A stretch of DNA of 22,361 nucleotides from Maricaulis sp. (GTDB lineage: Bacteria; Pseudomonadota; Alphaproteobacteria; Caulobacterales; Maricaulaceae). The translations under genes were made by a program, and so were the position numbers. The stretch is from NCBI GenBank assembly GCA_002694345.1, contig NZLV01000191.1:1-22361 (forward strand), in the 5' to 3' direction. Under the pieces are notes generated by a model. It saw only the letters and a program-made list of their open reading frames with translations. It was not told the origin of the DNA and did no database searches. Shown one piece after another: positions 1 to 8,158 of this stretch (within the stretch, counting starts at the first letter, position 1; every line of letters starts with the position of its first letter).

Positions 1-1015
1 CACCATGCAGCTGCAGCGCCTGGTTGGCCACATCGAAACACGTATCTGTGGCAAAACGCTTGGCCATGGCGCAATAGCGCGGCGCGGACGGATCCTTGGC
101 GTCCAGCATGGCGGCGGCGCGATAGACCATCAGGCGCGAGGCATCGAGCTCGGTGGCCATGTCGGCCAGTTTGAACTCGGTGACCTGGAATTCACCGATG
201 GCGCGGCCGAACTGCTTGCGCTCACCGGTATAGGCCATCGCCTGGTCCAGCGCCTCACCAGCCCCGCCCAGCGAGCAGGCGGCGATATTGATGCGACCGC
301 CATTGAGGCCCTGCATGGCGAAGGAAAAGCCCTGGCCTTCCTCGCCGATCCGGTTGGCCACCGGCACCCGGCAATCCTGGAAAGTCACGACACGGGTCGG
401 CTGGGCATTCCAGCCCATCTTCTTCTCGTTGGCGCCAAAGGAAAGACCGGGCGTGTCCTTTTCGACCAGAATGGTGGAGACACCTTTGGGGCCATCCTCA
501 CCGGTCTTGCACATGACGACATAATAGTCCGACGTGCCGGCACCCGAAATGAAGGCCTTGGAGCCGTTCAGCACATACTCATCGCCATCGCGCACGGCGC
601 GGGTCCGCATCGCCACCGCGTCAGAGCCGGAACCGGGCTCTGTCAGGCAGTAGGAGGCGATCCTGTCCATGCTCATCATGGGCGGCAGGAAGCGCTGGCG
701 CTGTTCCTCATTGCCCCATGTGTCGATCATCCAGGCGCACATATTGTGGATCGACAGGAAGGCCGCCGTGGCGACACAGCCGCGCGACAGCTCTTCAAAG
801 ATCAGGGCGGCATCCAGACGCGTCAGATTCGACCCGCCGACATCCTCACGCGTGTAAATGCCCGCGAATCCCAGCTCGGCCGCTTCGCGCATCGCCTCGA
901 CCGGGAAATGCTTGTCCTCATCCCACTGCGCCGCATTCGGCTTCAGTCGGTCATCGGCGAATTTTCTCGCCATGTCGCGAATTAGGGTCTGATCTTCTGA
1001 AAGAGCGAAATCCAC
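1..1015 (-). CDS. Isobutyryl-CoA dehydrogenase-type acyl-CoA dehydrogenase, 3' end cut by window edge
   Basis: FAD-dependent acyl-CoA dehydrogenase, probably oxidising isobutyryl-CoA to methacrylyl-CoA in valine breakdown. My translation of the minus strand gives 338 residues before the left edge. It shows the family signature YCLTEPGSGSD, then NGSKAFISGAG, VGxPANRIG-like and GLNGGRINIAACSLG, then RKQFG and NQALQLHGG. The runs SIHNMCAWMID, KKMGWNAQPTR and GRINIA resemble human ACAD8 closely, which favours isobutyryl-CoA over other substrates. The catalytic glutamate normally lies about 30 residues beyond the LHGG run, so it would fall outside the window and cannot be checked. The start is GTG, chosen because AGGAG lies 7 nt upstream (1023-1027); the next ATG (about 970) has no comparable site. 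It diverges from hemB. By family knowledge, the next gene off the edge could be another valine-pathway enzyme. Confidence 0.9.
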   Translation of the reverse strand, partial: MDFALSEDQTLIRDMARKFADDRLKPNAAQWDEDKHFPVEAMREAAELGFAGIYTREDVGGSNLTRLDAALIFEELSRGCVATAAFLSIHNMCAWMIDTWGNEEQRQRFLPPMMSMDRIASYCLTEPGSGSDAVAMRTRAVRDGDEYVLNGSKAFISGAGTSDYYVVMCKTGEDGPKGVSTILVEKDTPGLSFGANEKKMGWNAQPTRVVTFQDCRVPVANRIGEEGQGFSFAMQGLNGGRINIAACSLGGAGEALDQAMAYTGERKQFGRAIGEFQVTEFKLADMATELDASRLMVYRAAAMLDAKDPSAPRYCAMAKRFATDTCFDVANQALQLHG

Positions 1016-1152
1016 CGCAGCACTCCTGTTGCTGATCGCGCCAATGGAAGACAAATATTGCTTCCGGCTGATTTGGCCGGAGGCGTAACGCGGCTTTCCG
1101 TCCGCGGCAAGTTTGATATGTGTCTGTCATCCCAGACCGGAAAGAGATCACC
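1016..1152. promoter_or_regulatory. Divergent control region between the acyl-CoA dehydrogenase gene and hemB, with two inverted repeats
   Basis: This 137-bp spacer must hold the promoters of both divergent genes. Two dyads are visible. The first is TCCGGC (1063-1068) and GCCGGA (1076-1081) around a 7-nt centre, extendable to 1061-1083 with one wobble. The second is CGCGG (1089-1093) and CCGCG (1102-1106) with an 8-nt centre. A weak -10-like GATATG lies near 1115-1120 for hemB, with no convincing -35. The dyads are read directly; a role as operator is inference. Confidence 0.4.
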
Positions 1153-2130
1153 ATGTTCCCCAATACCCGTCTTCGCCGCACCCGCCAGGCCGATTGGTCG
1201 CGTCGTCTCGTGCGCGAAAATGCCCTGTCGGTGAATGATCTCATCTGGTCCGTCGTGGTCTCCGACACCGCCGATCCGGTCGAGCCGGTGGCCGCCATGC
1301 CGGGGGTGGAGCGCCTGTCGCTTTCCGCACTGGCGAAGGCGGCAAAGGAAGCCCAGGATCTGGGCATTCCGGCCATGGCGATCTTCCCGCATATCGATCC
1401 GGCGAAAAAGGATGATGACGGGTCCGAAGCCCTCAATCCGGACGGTCTCGTGCCACAGGCGATCAAGACCATCAAGGACGCCGCCCCCAATGTCGGCGTG
1501 ATCTGCGATGTCGCGCTCGACCCCTTCACCACGCACGGCCATGACGGCATTCTCGATGGCGATGTGATCGACAATGACGCCACGGTCGACAGGCTGATCG
1601 AACAGGCCCTGCTCCAGGCCCAGTGCGGCTGCGATGTCGTCGCCCCGTCCGACATGATGGATGGCCGTATCGGGGCCATCCGCGCCGCGCTGGAAAGCGA
1701 GGGTCACACCCATACGATGATCCTCTCATACGCCGCCAAATACGCCTCCGGCTTCTACGGCCCCTATCGCGAGGCGATCGGCTCGGCGGCAGCGCTGAAG
1801 GGCGACAAGCAGACCTATCAGATGGACCCGTCCAACCGGGATGAATGCCTGCGCGAGGTCGAGCTCGACATCGCCGAGGGTGCCGACATGGTCATGGTCA
1901 AGCCCGGCCTGCCCTATCTGGACATCGTCCGCGCCCTCTCCGACACCTTCCCCGTCCCCGTCTACGCCTTCCAGGTCTCCGGCGAATACGCCATGATCCA
2001 GGCCGCCGCGGCCAATGGCTGGATCGACGGCGACCGCGTCATGATGGAAAGCCTGCTGGCCTTCAAGCGCGCCGGGGCAGCCGGGATCATCACCTATTTC
2101 GCGCCGCGGGCGGCGAAATTGTTGGGGTAA
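1153..2130 (+). CDS. hemB: Delta-aminolevulinic acid dehydratase (porphobilinogen synthase)
   Basis: Cytosolic enzyme that condenses two 5-aminolevulinate molecules to porphobilinogen, an early step of heme and other tetrapyrrole synthesis. The 325-residue length is typical. Both active-site lysines are visible: K196 in SYAAKYASGFYGP and K250 in MVMVKPGLPYLD. The metal loop reads CDVALDPFTTHGHDG (from C118), with aspartates where the E. coli type has the cysteine cluster. By family knowledge this marks the form that uses Mg or similar ions rather than catalytic zinc. The ATG at 1153 is chosen because family members begin MFPxTRLRR and GGAAAGAG lies just upstream (about 1140-1146); an in-frame ATG at 1120 would add an atypical 11-residue leader. 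The next gene follows after 9 nt, suggesting co-transcription. Confidence 0.97.
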   Translation: MFPNTRLRRTRQADWSRRLVRENALSVNDLIWSVVVSDTADPVEPVAAMPGVERLSLSALAKAAKEAQDLGIPAMAIFPHIDPAKKDDDGSEALNPDGLVPQAIKTIKDAAPNVGVICDVALDPFTTHGHDGILDGDVIDNDATVDRLIEQALLQAQCGCDVVAPSDMMDGRIGAIRAALESEGHTHTMILSYAAKYASGFYGPYREAIGSAAALKGDKQTYQMDPSNRDECLREVELDIAEGADMVMVKPGLPYLDIVRALSDTFPVPVYAFQVSGEYAMIQAAAANGWIDGDRVMMESLLAFKRAGAAGIITYFAPRAAKLLG

Positions 2131-2139
2131 GGCGTCGAT

Positions 2140-2541
2140 ATGGGATGGGGCCGCTTCATCTGTCCCGATTGCGGACACGATATCAATCCGGACAAGGCGC
2201 TGGCTGCCCTGGAAGCTGAATATCGCGAGCAGGAAGAGAAGTATGGCGGCATGCCGAGCTTCCGGCGGCCCAGCGTTACGGGCACATTCGATCCCATCAA
2301 ATGCCCGGAATGCGGATTGCGCGTCCGTGCGGCTTTCTGGCCGGCCCTTTTCATTGTCATTCCCTTGGCGCTGGCCTGGTGCATCGGCATGTTCGGAATG
2401 GTCGTCAGCCAAAACATCGACCTTCCACCTGATCTGGTCGAGCTGGTCGTCAAATTCGGCCTCGGCGTGTTCATCGCCAGCTTCATCGCCATGATCTGGG
2501 GATACAGTGTCGCCAAGCCCATCCGGTGCGGGCATTACTGA
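2140..2541 (+). CDS. Small zinc-ribbon membrane protein of unknown function
   Basis: A 133-residue protein I do not recognise. Its N-terminal half carries two CxxC knuckles, CPDCG (C8, C11) and CPECG (C55, C58), spaced like one four-cysteine zinc ribbon split by a charged, Glu-rich helix (about residues 18-35). The C-terminal half has two predicted membrane segments (about 66-90 and 103-125) and ends in RCGHY, a possible extra Cys/His pair. The ribbon would lie on one side of the membrane next to a two-helix hairpin. It starts 9 nt after hemB with GGCG as a weak ribosome site, so it is probably co-transcribed. A link to heme synthesis is only suggested by position. Confidence 0.8.
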   Translation: MGWGRFICPDCGHDINPDKALAALEAEYREQEEKYGGMPSFRRPSVTGTFDPIKCPECGLRVRAAFWPALFIVIPLALAWCIGMFGMVVSQNIDLPPDLVELVVKFGLGVFIASFIAMIWGYSVAKPIRCGHY

Positions 2542-2598
2542 GCGCCCGGATCAGGTCCACCCTTTGACCCCACTCGCGACTTCCGGCATCCATGGCGC

Positions 2599-3753
2599 AT
2601 GAGCCAAGCACCCGATACACCCACCTCCCGCGAAACGAAAACCGTCCAGGCGATGCATGCGCCGGATCTTGAGACCGGGGCAGTGATCCCGCCCATCCAT
2701 TCTTCCACCACCTATCTGCGCGGGGCGCAGAATGAGCTGGTCGGGCCGACCGATTACCGGCGGCCGGAAGGGCCCACGGAGATGCAGGCGGCCGAGGTGC
2801 TGGCCATGCTGGATGACGGCGCGGCGGCGCGGCTCTTTCCCTCGGGCATGGCAGCGATTGCGGCGGTGCTGGAGAGCGTGCCCACGGGTGGGCATGTCAT
2901 CGCCCAGTCGGAAATGTATTACGGCGCGCGCATGCTGTTCCAGCGGGCCCAGAAACTGGGCCGGATCACGCTCAATCTCGTCGCGCCGGGCGATCTCAAC
3001 GCGCTGACCGCGGCCTGCCGTCCGGACACGGATCTGGTCTGGATCGAGACCCCGGCCAACCCCTCTTGGGCGATTGTCGACATCGCCAAGGCGGCCGATA
3101 TCGCCCATGCCGTGGGCGCCCGCCTCGTGGTCGACAGCACCTGTGCTCCGCCCTGCACCACTCGCCCGATCGAGCTGGGTGCGGACATGGTGATGCATTC
3201 GGCGACGAAATATCTCAACGGTCATTCCGATGTTCTGGCCGGGGCGCTGGTCACGGCCAAGGCGGACGAGACCTGGGAGACGATCTCCACCCTGCACAGC
3301 CAGACCGGCGGCGTGCCCGGGGCGTTCGAGACCTGGCTTCTCCTGCGCGGCCTGCGCACGCTCTTCGTGCGCTTCGAGCGGCAGAGTTCCAGCGCGCTCT
3401 TCCTGGCCAAGGCGTTGCAGGACCATCCCAAGCTTTCAGCGGTCCATTATCCCGGCCTGGAAACCCATCCCGGCCATGCCATTGCGGCCAAGCAGATGAC
3501 GGGCGGGTTCGGTGGCACACTCTCAGTGCAGCTGGCCGGCGGCTATGAAACGGCGCGCAAGTTTGCGGCGGGCACGAAACTCTTCTTCCAGGCCACTTCG
3601 CTGGGCGGGGTGGAAAGCCTGATCGAGCATCGCAAACCCATTGAGGGCGCTGAGAGCCCCTGCCCGCCGGACCTGGTCCGTCTGTCGGTAGGGCTGGAAA
3701 CGCCGCAGGATTTGCTGGCCGATCTGGAACAGGCGTTGGAAGCGGCCGGTTAG
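2599..3753 (+). CDS. Cys/Met metabolism PLP-dependent enzyme (cystathionine beta-lyase or gamma-synthase/lyase type)
   Basis: Pyridoxal-phosphate enzyme of the trans-sulfuration family, fold type I, 384 residues, cytosolic. The PLP-binding lysine is K204 in MHSATKYLNGHSDVLAG. The phosphate-binding SGMAAI motif is near residue 82 and the aspartate that holds the pyridine nitrogen is in VVDSTCAPP. The C-terminal SLGGVESLIEHR region is also typical. Sequence alone does not separate cystathionine beta-lyase, gamma-lyase and gamma-synthase; beta-lyase is the usual assignment for relatives in alphaproteobacteria. No good ribosome site precedes ATG 2599, and a second ATG at 2592 is out of frame. The 57-nt gap from the zinc-ribbon gene leaves co-transcription open. 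Its stop lies 5 nt from the end of the convergent TRIC-type gene. Confidence 0.88.
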   Translation: MSQAPDTPTSRETKTVQAMHAPDLETGAVIPPIHSSTTYLRGAQNELVGPTDYRRPEGPTEMQAAEVLAMLDDGAAARLFPSGMAAIAAVLESVPTGGHVIAQSEMYYGARMLFQRAQKLGRITLNLVAPGDLNALTAACRPDTDLVWIETPANPSWAIVDIAKAADIAHAVGARLVVDSTCAPPCTTRPIELGADMVMHSATKYLNGHSDVLAGALVTAKADETWETISTLHSQTGGVPGAFETWLLLRGLRTLFVRFERQSSSALFLAKALQDHPKLSAVHYPGLETHPGHAIAAKQMTGGFGGTLSVQLAGGYETARKFAAGTKLFFQATSLGGVESLIEHRKPIEGAESPCPPDLVRLSVGLETPQDLLADLEQALEAAG

Positions 3754-3758
3754 CGGCC

Positions 3759-4388
3759 TCACTCGCCCAGCTTGATCGGCGGCAAATGCCATTTGAACTG
3801 GATGGCACAGCCGCGCAGCACAAAGGCCAGACCCGCTGAGACCAGCGTCACCAGGCTGGGATTGAGGCCCAGCGCCAGTCCCGCGACATAGGCCGCAGCG
3901 CCCGCCAGGGCCGCCAGCGCGTAGATGTCCTCGCGCAGGATGAGCGGGACGTCATTGACGATGATATCGCGCAGCAGACCGCCAAAGGCCGCACTCATCA
4001 TTCCGGTGAGGATGGCGATGGTCCAGTGGGCACCCGCCGCCAGGCCGGCCTGGGCACCGATGACGCAAAAAACGGACAGACCGATCGCATCCGCCCAGAT
4101 CAGGGCGGCACGGCGTGTCGCGATCGCCTGGGCCCAGGGTGACGTGAAATAGCCCAGCAATGCCCCGCCCACGGCGACGGCGAGATAATTGGGTTCCTCG
4201 ATCCAGTAGACCGGCAGCTCGCCCAGCAGAACATCGCGCAGCGTGCCGCCGCCCATGCCCGTCACCGCTCCGACAATGGCCGCACCGAACGGGTCCAGCG
4301 CCTTGCGCGCACCCAGCATGCCGCCGGAATAGGCAAAGAAGCCGATCCCGGCATAGTCCAGCCAAAGGAAGAGGGTTTCGACACTCAT
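3759..4388 (-). CDS. TRIC-type (UPF0126/YicG-like) membrane channel protein
   Basis: A 209-residue integral membrane protein of the bacterial trimeric intracellular cation channel family. It shows the family's internal duplication: a first half with GMGGGTLRD (about 45-52) and a second with AFGGLLRDI (about 134-142). These glycine-plus-Arg-Asp kinks sit in the pore helices, and about seven hydrophobic segments are visible. Bacterial members conduct monovalent cations, but what this one does in the cell is unknown. Its ATG overlaps the stop of the upstream membrane-protein gene as ATGA (4385-4388), so translation is probably coupled. It is the last gene of a three-gene minus-strand operon. Confidence 0.92.
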   Translation of the reverse strand: MSVETLFLWLDYAGIGFFAYSGGMLGARKALDPFGAAIVGAVTGMGGGTLRDVLLGELPVYWIEEPNYLAVAVGGALLGYFTSPWAQAIATRRAALIWADAIGLSVFCVIGAQAGLAAGAHWTIAILTGMMSAAFGGLLRDIIVNDVPLILREDIYALAALAGAAAYVAGLALGLNPSLVTLVSAGLAFVLRGCAIQFKWHLPPIKLGE

Positions 4389-4915
4389 CCGGCAGCGGCC
4401 TTGTTGCGCACGGCCGCATCATACTGGCGCCGCGCCTGTTCGAACTCGATCAGCTCCACGAGCTCGTTGGCGCGCCAGGACGCGGCCAGCATGACCCCGC
4501 TGGCCAGCATCCAGATCACCAGGACCAGGATCAGCGTATCCATCTGGGCAAAGCCCAGCCGCGCCCAGATGCCCGGATCAATCTCGGTCAGACCGAACAC
4601 GCCAGCGACCGGAACGGAGACCAGAATCAGGGTGGAGGTGCGGAAAACCCGTTCCACCTTGCGCGCATTGATCCGGGCAAAGGCGAGCAGAAAGTCCACC
4701 TGTTCATCACCCAGACCACCCAGCAAGCCCAGCCCGACCTTCCAGTGCACGGCCTTGGACAATGGCGTCATCTGGTCATTGGAGAATTGAAGCAAGGCGC
4801 GCTTGGAAAAACCGGCAAAGACGATCATCCGCCATACGGCAAACTGGGCCGTCAGGCGTTTCCAGACGCCCATCGCGACCGGATCGGTCCGGACGAGACG
4901 GCCATCCTCGGTCAC
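4385..4915 (-). CDS. Unknown membrane protein, middle gene of a coupled three-gene operon
   Basis: A 176-residue protein that I cannot place with confidence; its layout loosely recalls small DUF2721-type membrane proteins. It has a charged N-terminal region of about 90 residues, two strong predicted membrane segments (about 94-112 and 125-146), and a Glu/Arg-rich C-terminal helix (about 150-172). The start is GTG at 4915, which overlaps the stop of the upstream dehydrogenase gene as GTGA, with GGAG 8 nt upstream. The frame stays open to 5374, but that part is the antisense-like shadow of the dehydrogenase gene. The overlaps at both ends argue for tight co-expression with its neighbours. Confidence 0.75.
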   Translation of the reverse strand: MTEDGRLVRTDPVAMGVWKRLTAQFAVWRMIVFAGFSKRALLQFSNDQMTPLSKAVHWKVGLGLLGGLGDEQVDFLLAFARINARKVERVFRTSTLILVSVPVAGVFGLTEIDPGIWARLGFAQMDTLILVLVIWMLASGVMLAASWRANELVELIEFEQARRQYDAAVRNKAAAG

Positions 4916-5775
4916 AGATCGCGCTCCAGGCGGGCGATCAGGCTGGACGTGTCCCAGCGATTGCCGCCCATGGCCTGCACATCGGCATAGAATTGGTCGA
5001 CCAGCGCCGCCACCGGCAGGCGCGCGCCATTGCGGCGGGCCTCTTCCAGCGTGATGCGCAGATCCTTGCGCATCCAGTCGATGGCGAAGCCATAGTCGAA
5101 CGTGTCCTCGACCATCGTCTTCCAACGGTTCTCCATCTGCCAGGACTGGGCCGCCCCCTTGGAGATGGCTCCGATGACCAGTTCCGGGTCCAGCCCGGAC
5201 CGCTTGGCAAAGTGCAGGCCTTCCGACAGGCCCTGGACGATGCCGGCAATGCAGATCTGGTTCACCATTTTGCAGAGCTGTCCCGCGCCCGCCGGTCCGA
5301 TCAGCGACATCGCCTTGGCATAGGCCTCCATCACCGGCTCGGCGCGCTGGAACGTATCCGCCTCGCCGCCGCACATGATGGTCAGCTGGCCGTTCTCCGC
5401 GCCCGCCTGGCCGCCGGAGACCGGCGCATCGAGAAAGCCGATCCCGGCCTCGCGCGCATCCTGGTCGAGTTCCCGGGCCAGTTCCGCCGAAGCGGTGGTG
5501 TGATCGATCAGGATGGCGCCCGGCTTCATGGCGGGAATCGCCTGTTCGGCCACGGCGCGGACATCCGGATCATCGCCCAGGCAAGCCATCATGAAGTCTG
5601 CCTCGGCAACCGCCGCCTCGACCGTTTCGGCGGCCGTGCCACCATGCTGCGCCGCCCAGGCGCTGGCCTTGCTGGCGGTGCGGTTCCACACCGTCACCTC
5701 ATGTCCGGCAGCGGCCAGATGACCGGCCATCGGATAACCCATGACCCCGAGGCCCAGAAAGGTACAGCGTGACAT
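4912..5775 (-). CDS. Beta-hydroxyacid dehydrogenase family (glyoxylate/succinic semialdehyde reductase-like)
   Basis: NAD(P)-dependent oxidoreductase of the 3-hydroxyisobutyrate dehydrogenase superfamily, 287 residues, cytosolic. The Rossmann motif FLGLGVMGYPM spans residues 6-16. The substrate-binding DAPVSGG is at 117-122, and the catalytic lysine K169 with N172 sits in QLCKMVNQ. The VWNRT sequence after the second strand has an arginine typical of NADPH-preferring members, which favours a glyoxylate or succinic-semialdehyde reductase role over the NAD-dependent valine-pathway MmsB; this is inference. A good ribosome site (GGGGAG, 6 nt before ATG) supports the start. It is the first gene of a three-gene operon and diverges from the penicillin-acylase-family gene. 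Confidence 0.88.
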   Translation of the reverse strand: MSRCTFLGLGVMGYPMAGHLAAAGHEVTVWNRTASKASAWAAQHGGTAAETVEAAVAEADFMMACLGDDPDVRAVAEQAIPAMKPGAILIDHTTASAELARELDQDAREAGIGFLDAPVSGGQAGAENGQLTIMCGGEADTFQRAEPVMEAYAKAMSLIGPAGAGQLCKMVNQICIAGIVQGLSEGLHFAKRSGLDPELVIGAISKGAAQSWQMENRWKTMVEDTFDYGFAIDWMRKDLRITLEEARRNGARLPVAALVDQFYADVQAMGGNRWDTSSLIARLERDL

Positions 5776-5836
5776 TGGCGGCTCCCCATTTGATCAACCC
5801 CTTGCTAGTCTCCCGGCATTCGGGGAGCAAGTCATC
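5776..5836. promoter_or_regulatory. Short divergent spacer between the dehydrogenase operon and the acylase gene
   Basis: Only 61 bp separates the two start codons, so the promoters must overlap each other or the genes. Each gene has a GGGGAG ribosome site at its own edge. A small hairpin, CTCCC (5810-5814) with GGGAG (5823-5827) and an 8-nt loop, would mask the acylase ribosome site. No convincing -35/-10 pair is visible. Confidence 0.35.
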
Positions 5837-8158
5837 ATGATCGCACGTCTTCTTCGCTGTTCGGCCTGGACACTGGCCGGTGTGGCCGCCGTTCTGGTTC
5901 TCACCGCCCTGGTGATCGGCAACCGGCTTTATGCCTCCCTGCCCCAGACCCAGGGTGAACTGGTGCTGGCGGGCCTTGAGGACGAGGCCCAGATCATCCG
6001 CGACGAACACGGCATTCCCCATATTTTTGCCAATACCGGTCATGACGCCTATTACGCGCTGGGCGTGGCCCACGCGCAGGACCGGCTCTGGCAGATGGAA
6101 ATCACCCGCCGGGCCCTGCGCGGCCGGGTCGCCGAGCTGATCGGTCCGCCGGCGGTCGAGACCGACATCTTCTTCCGCACCATGGGGCTGGGCGACGCCG
6201 CCGATGAAGCCGTCAATGCCTTGCCCGCCGACGTCATCGCGGCGCTGGAAGCCTATGCCGATGGCGTCAATGCCGTGATCGAAGCGCCCGGCTTCGTGCC
6301 GCCGCCGGAATTCCAGATCCTCATGACCTCGCCGGAACCCTGGACCCCGGCAGATACGGTCGTGGTCTACAAGGCGATCGCGCTGGACCTGTTCGGCAAT
6401 GCTTTCGGGGAACCGGCCCGTGCGGCGCTTGATGCGCATCTGGGTGAGGACCGCGCCCGCCAATTCATCGGCCGCTATCCCGATGACGCCCCGCGCTCTC
6501 TCACCCTGGCGGATATCGGCCTGCCGGAAGACCAGCCGGTTCTCGAAGAACCCGATCCGGTCCAGGGCCCCGAGGATAATGGCCGCGACGGGTCGAACAA
6601 CTGGGTCCTGTCCGGTTCGCGCACGGCGTCGGGCCTGCCAATTCTCGCCAATGACCCGCATCTGGGTCTGCGCGCGCCGGCCATCTGGTATCTCGCCCGC
6701 CTGACCACGCCCGAGGGCAGCGCTGTGGGCGCCACCCTGCCGGGCACGCCCTTTGTCACGCTGGGGCGCAATGATGATATCGCCTGGGGTTTCACCAATA
6801 CCGGGCCCGATGTCGGCGATCTCCACGCCGTCACGGCCGACGCCGTGACCGGCGAACGCGAGGAACACATCTCCGTCCGCTTCGGTGACGACATCACCCT
6901 GACGCGCCGCGAAACCGCGACCGGTCCCGTTCTGGATCCGGAGCATTTCGACTATGACGTGCCGGAAGGGGCCGACTTCTTCGCCCTGCAATGGATGCTG
7001 GACGAGCCCGATGACGCCACCACCGGTGTCGGCCTGCACATTCTGTCTTCGCAGGACTGGGATGATTTCGTCGCGGCGGTCCGCGGTTTCGTCGCCCCGC
7101 AGCAGAATATCGTCTTTGCCGCCCGCGACGGCGATATCGGCTTCTATGCCCCCTCGCGCATTCCGGTGCGTGATGAGGACGGCAATTGGGTCTCCACCAT
7201 TCCCTTCGAGGACTTGCCCCATACCCGCAATCCGGAGCGCGGCTTCATCGCCACCGCCAACAACAAGATCGTGCCGGATGGCTATCCGCATTATCTGACC
7301 AGCGAATGGTATGGCGTCTCCCGCATCCGCCGCATCTATGACGGGATCGAGGCCCAGCCGGTGCATGATCTGGACTCCATGGCCGCCTTGCAGATCGACA
7401 CGGTCTCCGACATGGCGCTGCGCATCCTGCCGGTGCTGATGACCGCCGAACCGTCCAGCGAGCTGGGCGTCATGGCGCTGGAGCGGCTGGACGGCTGGGA
7501 TGGCGACATGGCCGTCGACGAGGCCGAACCGCTGATCTACGCCGCCTGGGTGCGCGAGCTGAACCGGGCGGTCTATGCCGACGATCTCGGGGATCTCTTC
7601 GAGCGCTGGTATGCCGACCGCCGCGTTCTGCTGATGGATGTGCTCACCGGCGAGCTGGGCGCGTGGTGCGATGACATCACCACCGACGCGACCGAGACCT
7701 GTCACGACCTTCTCGGTCCGGCGCTGGACCGGGCGATGGCATCAACGGCCGAGACGCAGGGGCGCGATATCGCCGCCTGGCGCTGGGGAGATGTGCACTA
7801 CGCCCGCCACGCCCACACGCCCTTCTCCGACTTCCCGGTCTTGCGCGATGTCTTCACCATCACCACGCCGATCCCCGGCGATGGCGCCACGGTGAATGTG
7901 GCGCACTATTCCTACCGGCGGCCGGGCTATTCGGTCTATCACGGCGCGTCCTACCGCGCGCTCTACGACATGGCGGATCCGGACGCGTCGCGCTTCATGA
8001 TCACCACCGGCCAGTCCGGCAATGTCATGTCGCGCCATTACGACGACCTCGCCCCGCTCTGGGGACGTGGTGAGTATCTGGAAATCCCGACCGGCTGGAC
8101 GGCCGACACGCCGCCCGAGGGTGCGCGCGTGCTGCGGCTTCAGCCCGGCTCGCAATAA
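5837..8158 (+). CDS. Penicillin acylase family (S45) N-terminal nucleophile hydrolase, membrane-anchored or exported
   Basis: Ntn-hydrolase that would cleave an amide bond between an acyl chain and an amine. Known relatives act on penicillins, aculeacin or acyl-homoserine lactones. The 773-residue precursor starts with a signal or anchor helix (about 8-30) and then the family run RDEHGIPHIFA. Self-cleavage would expose the nucleophile S253 in DGSNNWVLSGSRTASG, releasing the beta chain. The beta chain contains NDPHL and WGFTNTGPDVGD, which carry conserved asparagines of the active site. Length and layout fit the family. The ATG at 5837 is used because GGGGAG lies 9 nt upstream and the signal helix begins there; the frame is open further upstream to 5741 with no ribosome site. 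The true substrate cannot be read from sequence. The 3' end overlaps the convergent flavin reductase gene by 19 bp. Confidence 0.92.
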   Translation: MIARLLRCSAWTLAGVAAVLVLTALVIGNRLYASLPQTQGELVLAGLEDEAQIIRDEHGIPHIFANTGHDAYYALGVAHAQDRLWQMEITRRALRGRVAELIGPPAVETDIFFRTMGLGDAADEAVNALPADVIAALEAYADGVNAVIEAPGFVPPPEFQILMTSPEPWTPADTVVVYKAIALDLFGNAFGEPARAALDAHLGEDRARQFIGRYPDDAPRSLTLADIGLPEDQPVLEEPDPVQGPEDNGRDGSNNWVLSGSRTASGLPILANDPHLGLRAPAIWYLARLTTPEGSAVGATLPGTPFVTLGRNDDIAWGFTNTGPDVGDLHAVTADAVTGEREEHISVRFGDDITLTRRETATGPVLDPEHFDYDVPEGADFFALQWMLDEPDDATTGVGLHILSSQDWDDFVAAVRGFVAPQQNIVFAARDGDIGFYAPSRIPVRDEDGNWVSTIPFEDLPHTRNPERGFIATANNKIVPDGYPHYLTSEWYGVSRIRRIYDGIEAQPVHDLDSMAALQIDTVSDMALRILPVLMTAEPSSELGVMALERLDGWDGDMAVDEAEPLIYAAWVRELNRAVYADDLGDLFERWYADRRVLLMDVLTGELGAWCDDITTDATETCHDLLGPALDRAMASTAETQGRDIAAWRWGDVHYARHAHTPFSDFPVLRDVFTITTPIPGDGATVNVAHYSYRRPGYSVYHGASYRALYDMADPDASRFMITTGQSGNVMSRHYDDLAPLWGRGEYLEIPTGWTADTPPEGARVLRLQPGSQ

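Noticed and set aside
4912..5775. Assignment as MmsB, the valine-pathway 3-hydroxyisobutyrate dehydrogenase
   Set aside because: The NRT sequence after the second strand suggests NADPH use, and the gene is about 4 kb from the isobutyryl-CoA dehydrogenase gene in another operon, so the broader family name is safer.
5699..7705. Long minus-strand open frame (668 codons) opposite the acylase gene
   Set aside because: Its translation is rich in Gly, Arg, Asp and His with no family motif, and it is the antisense shadow of a well-supported gene, as expected in high-G+C DNA.
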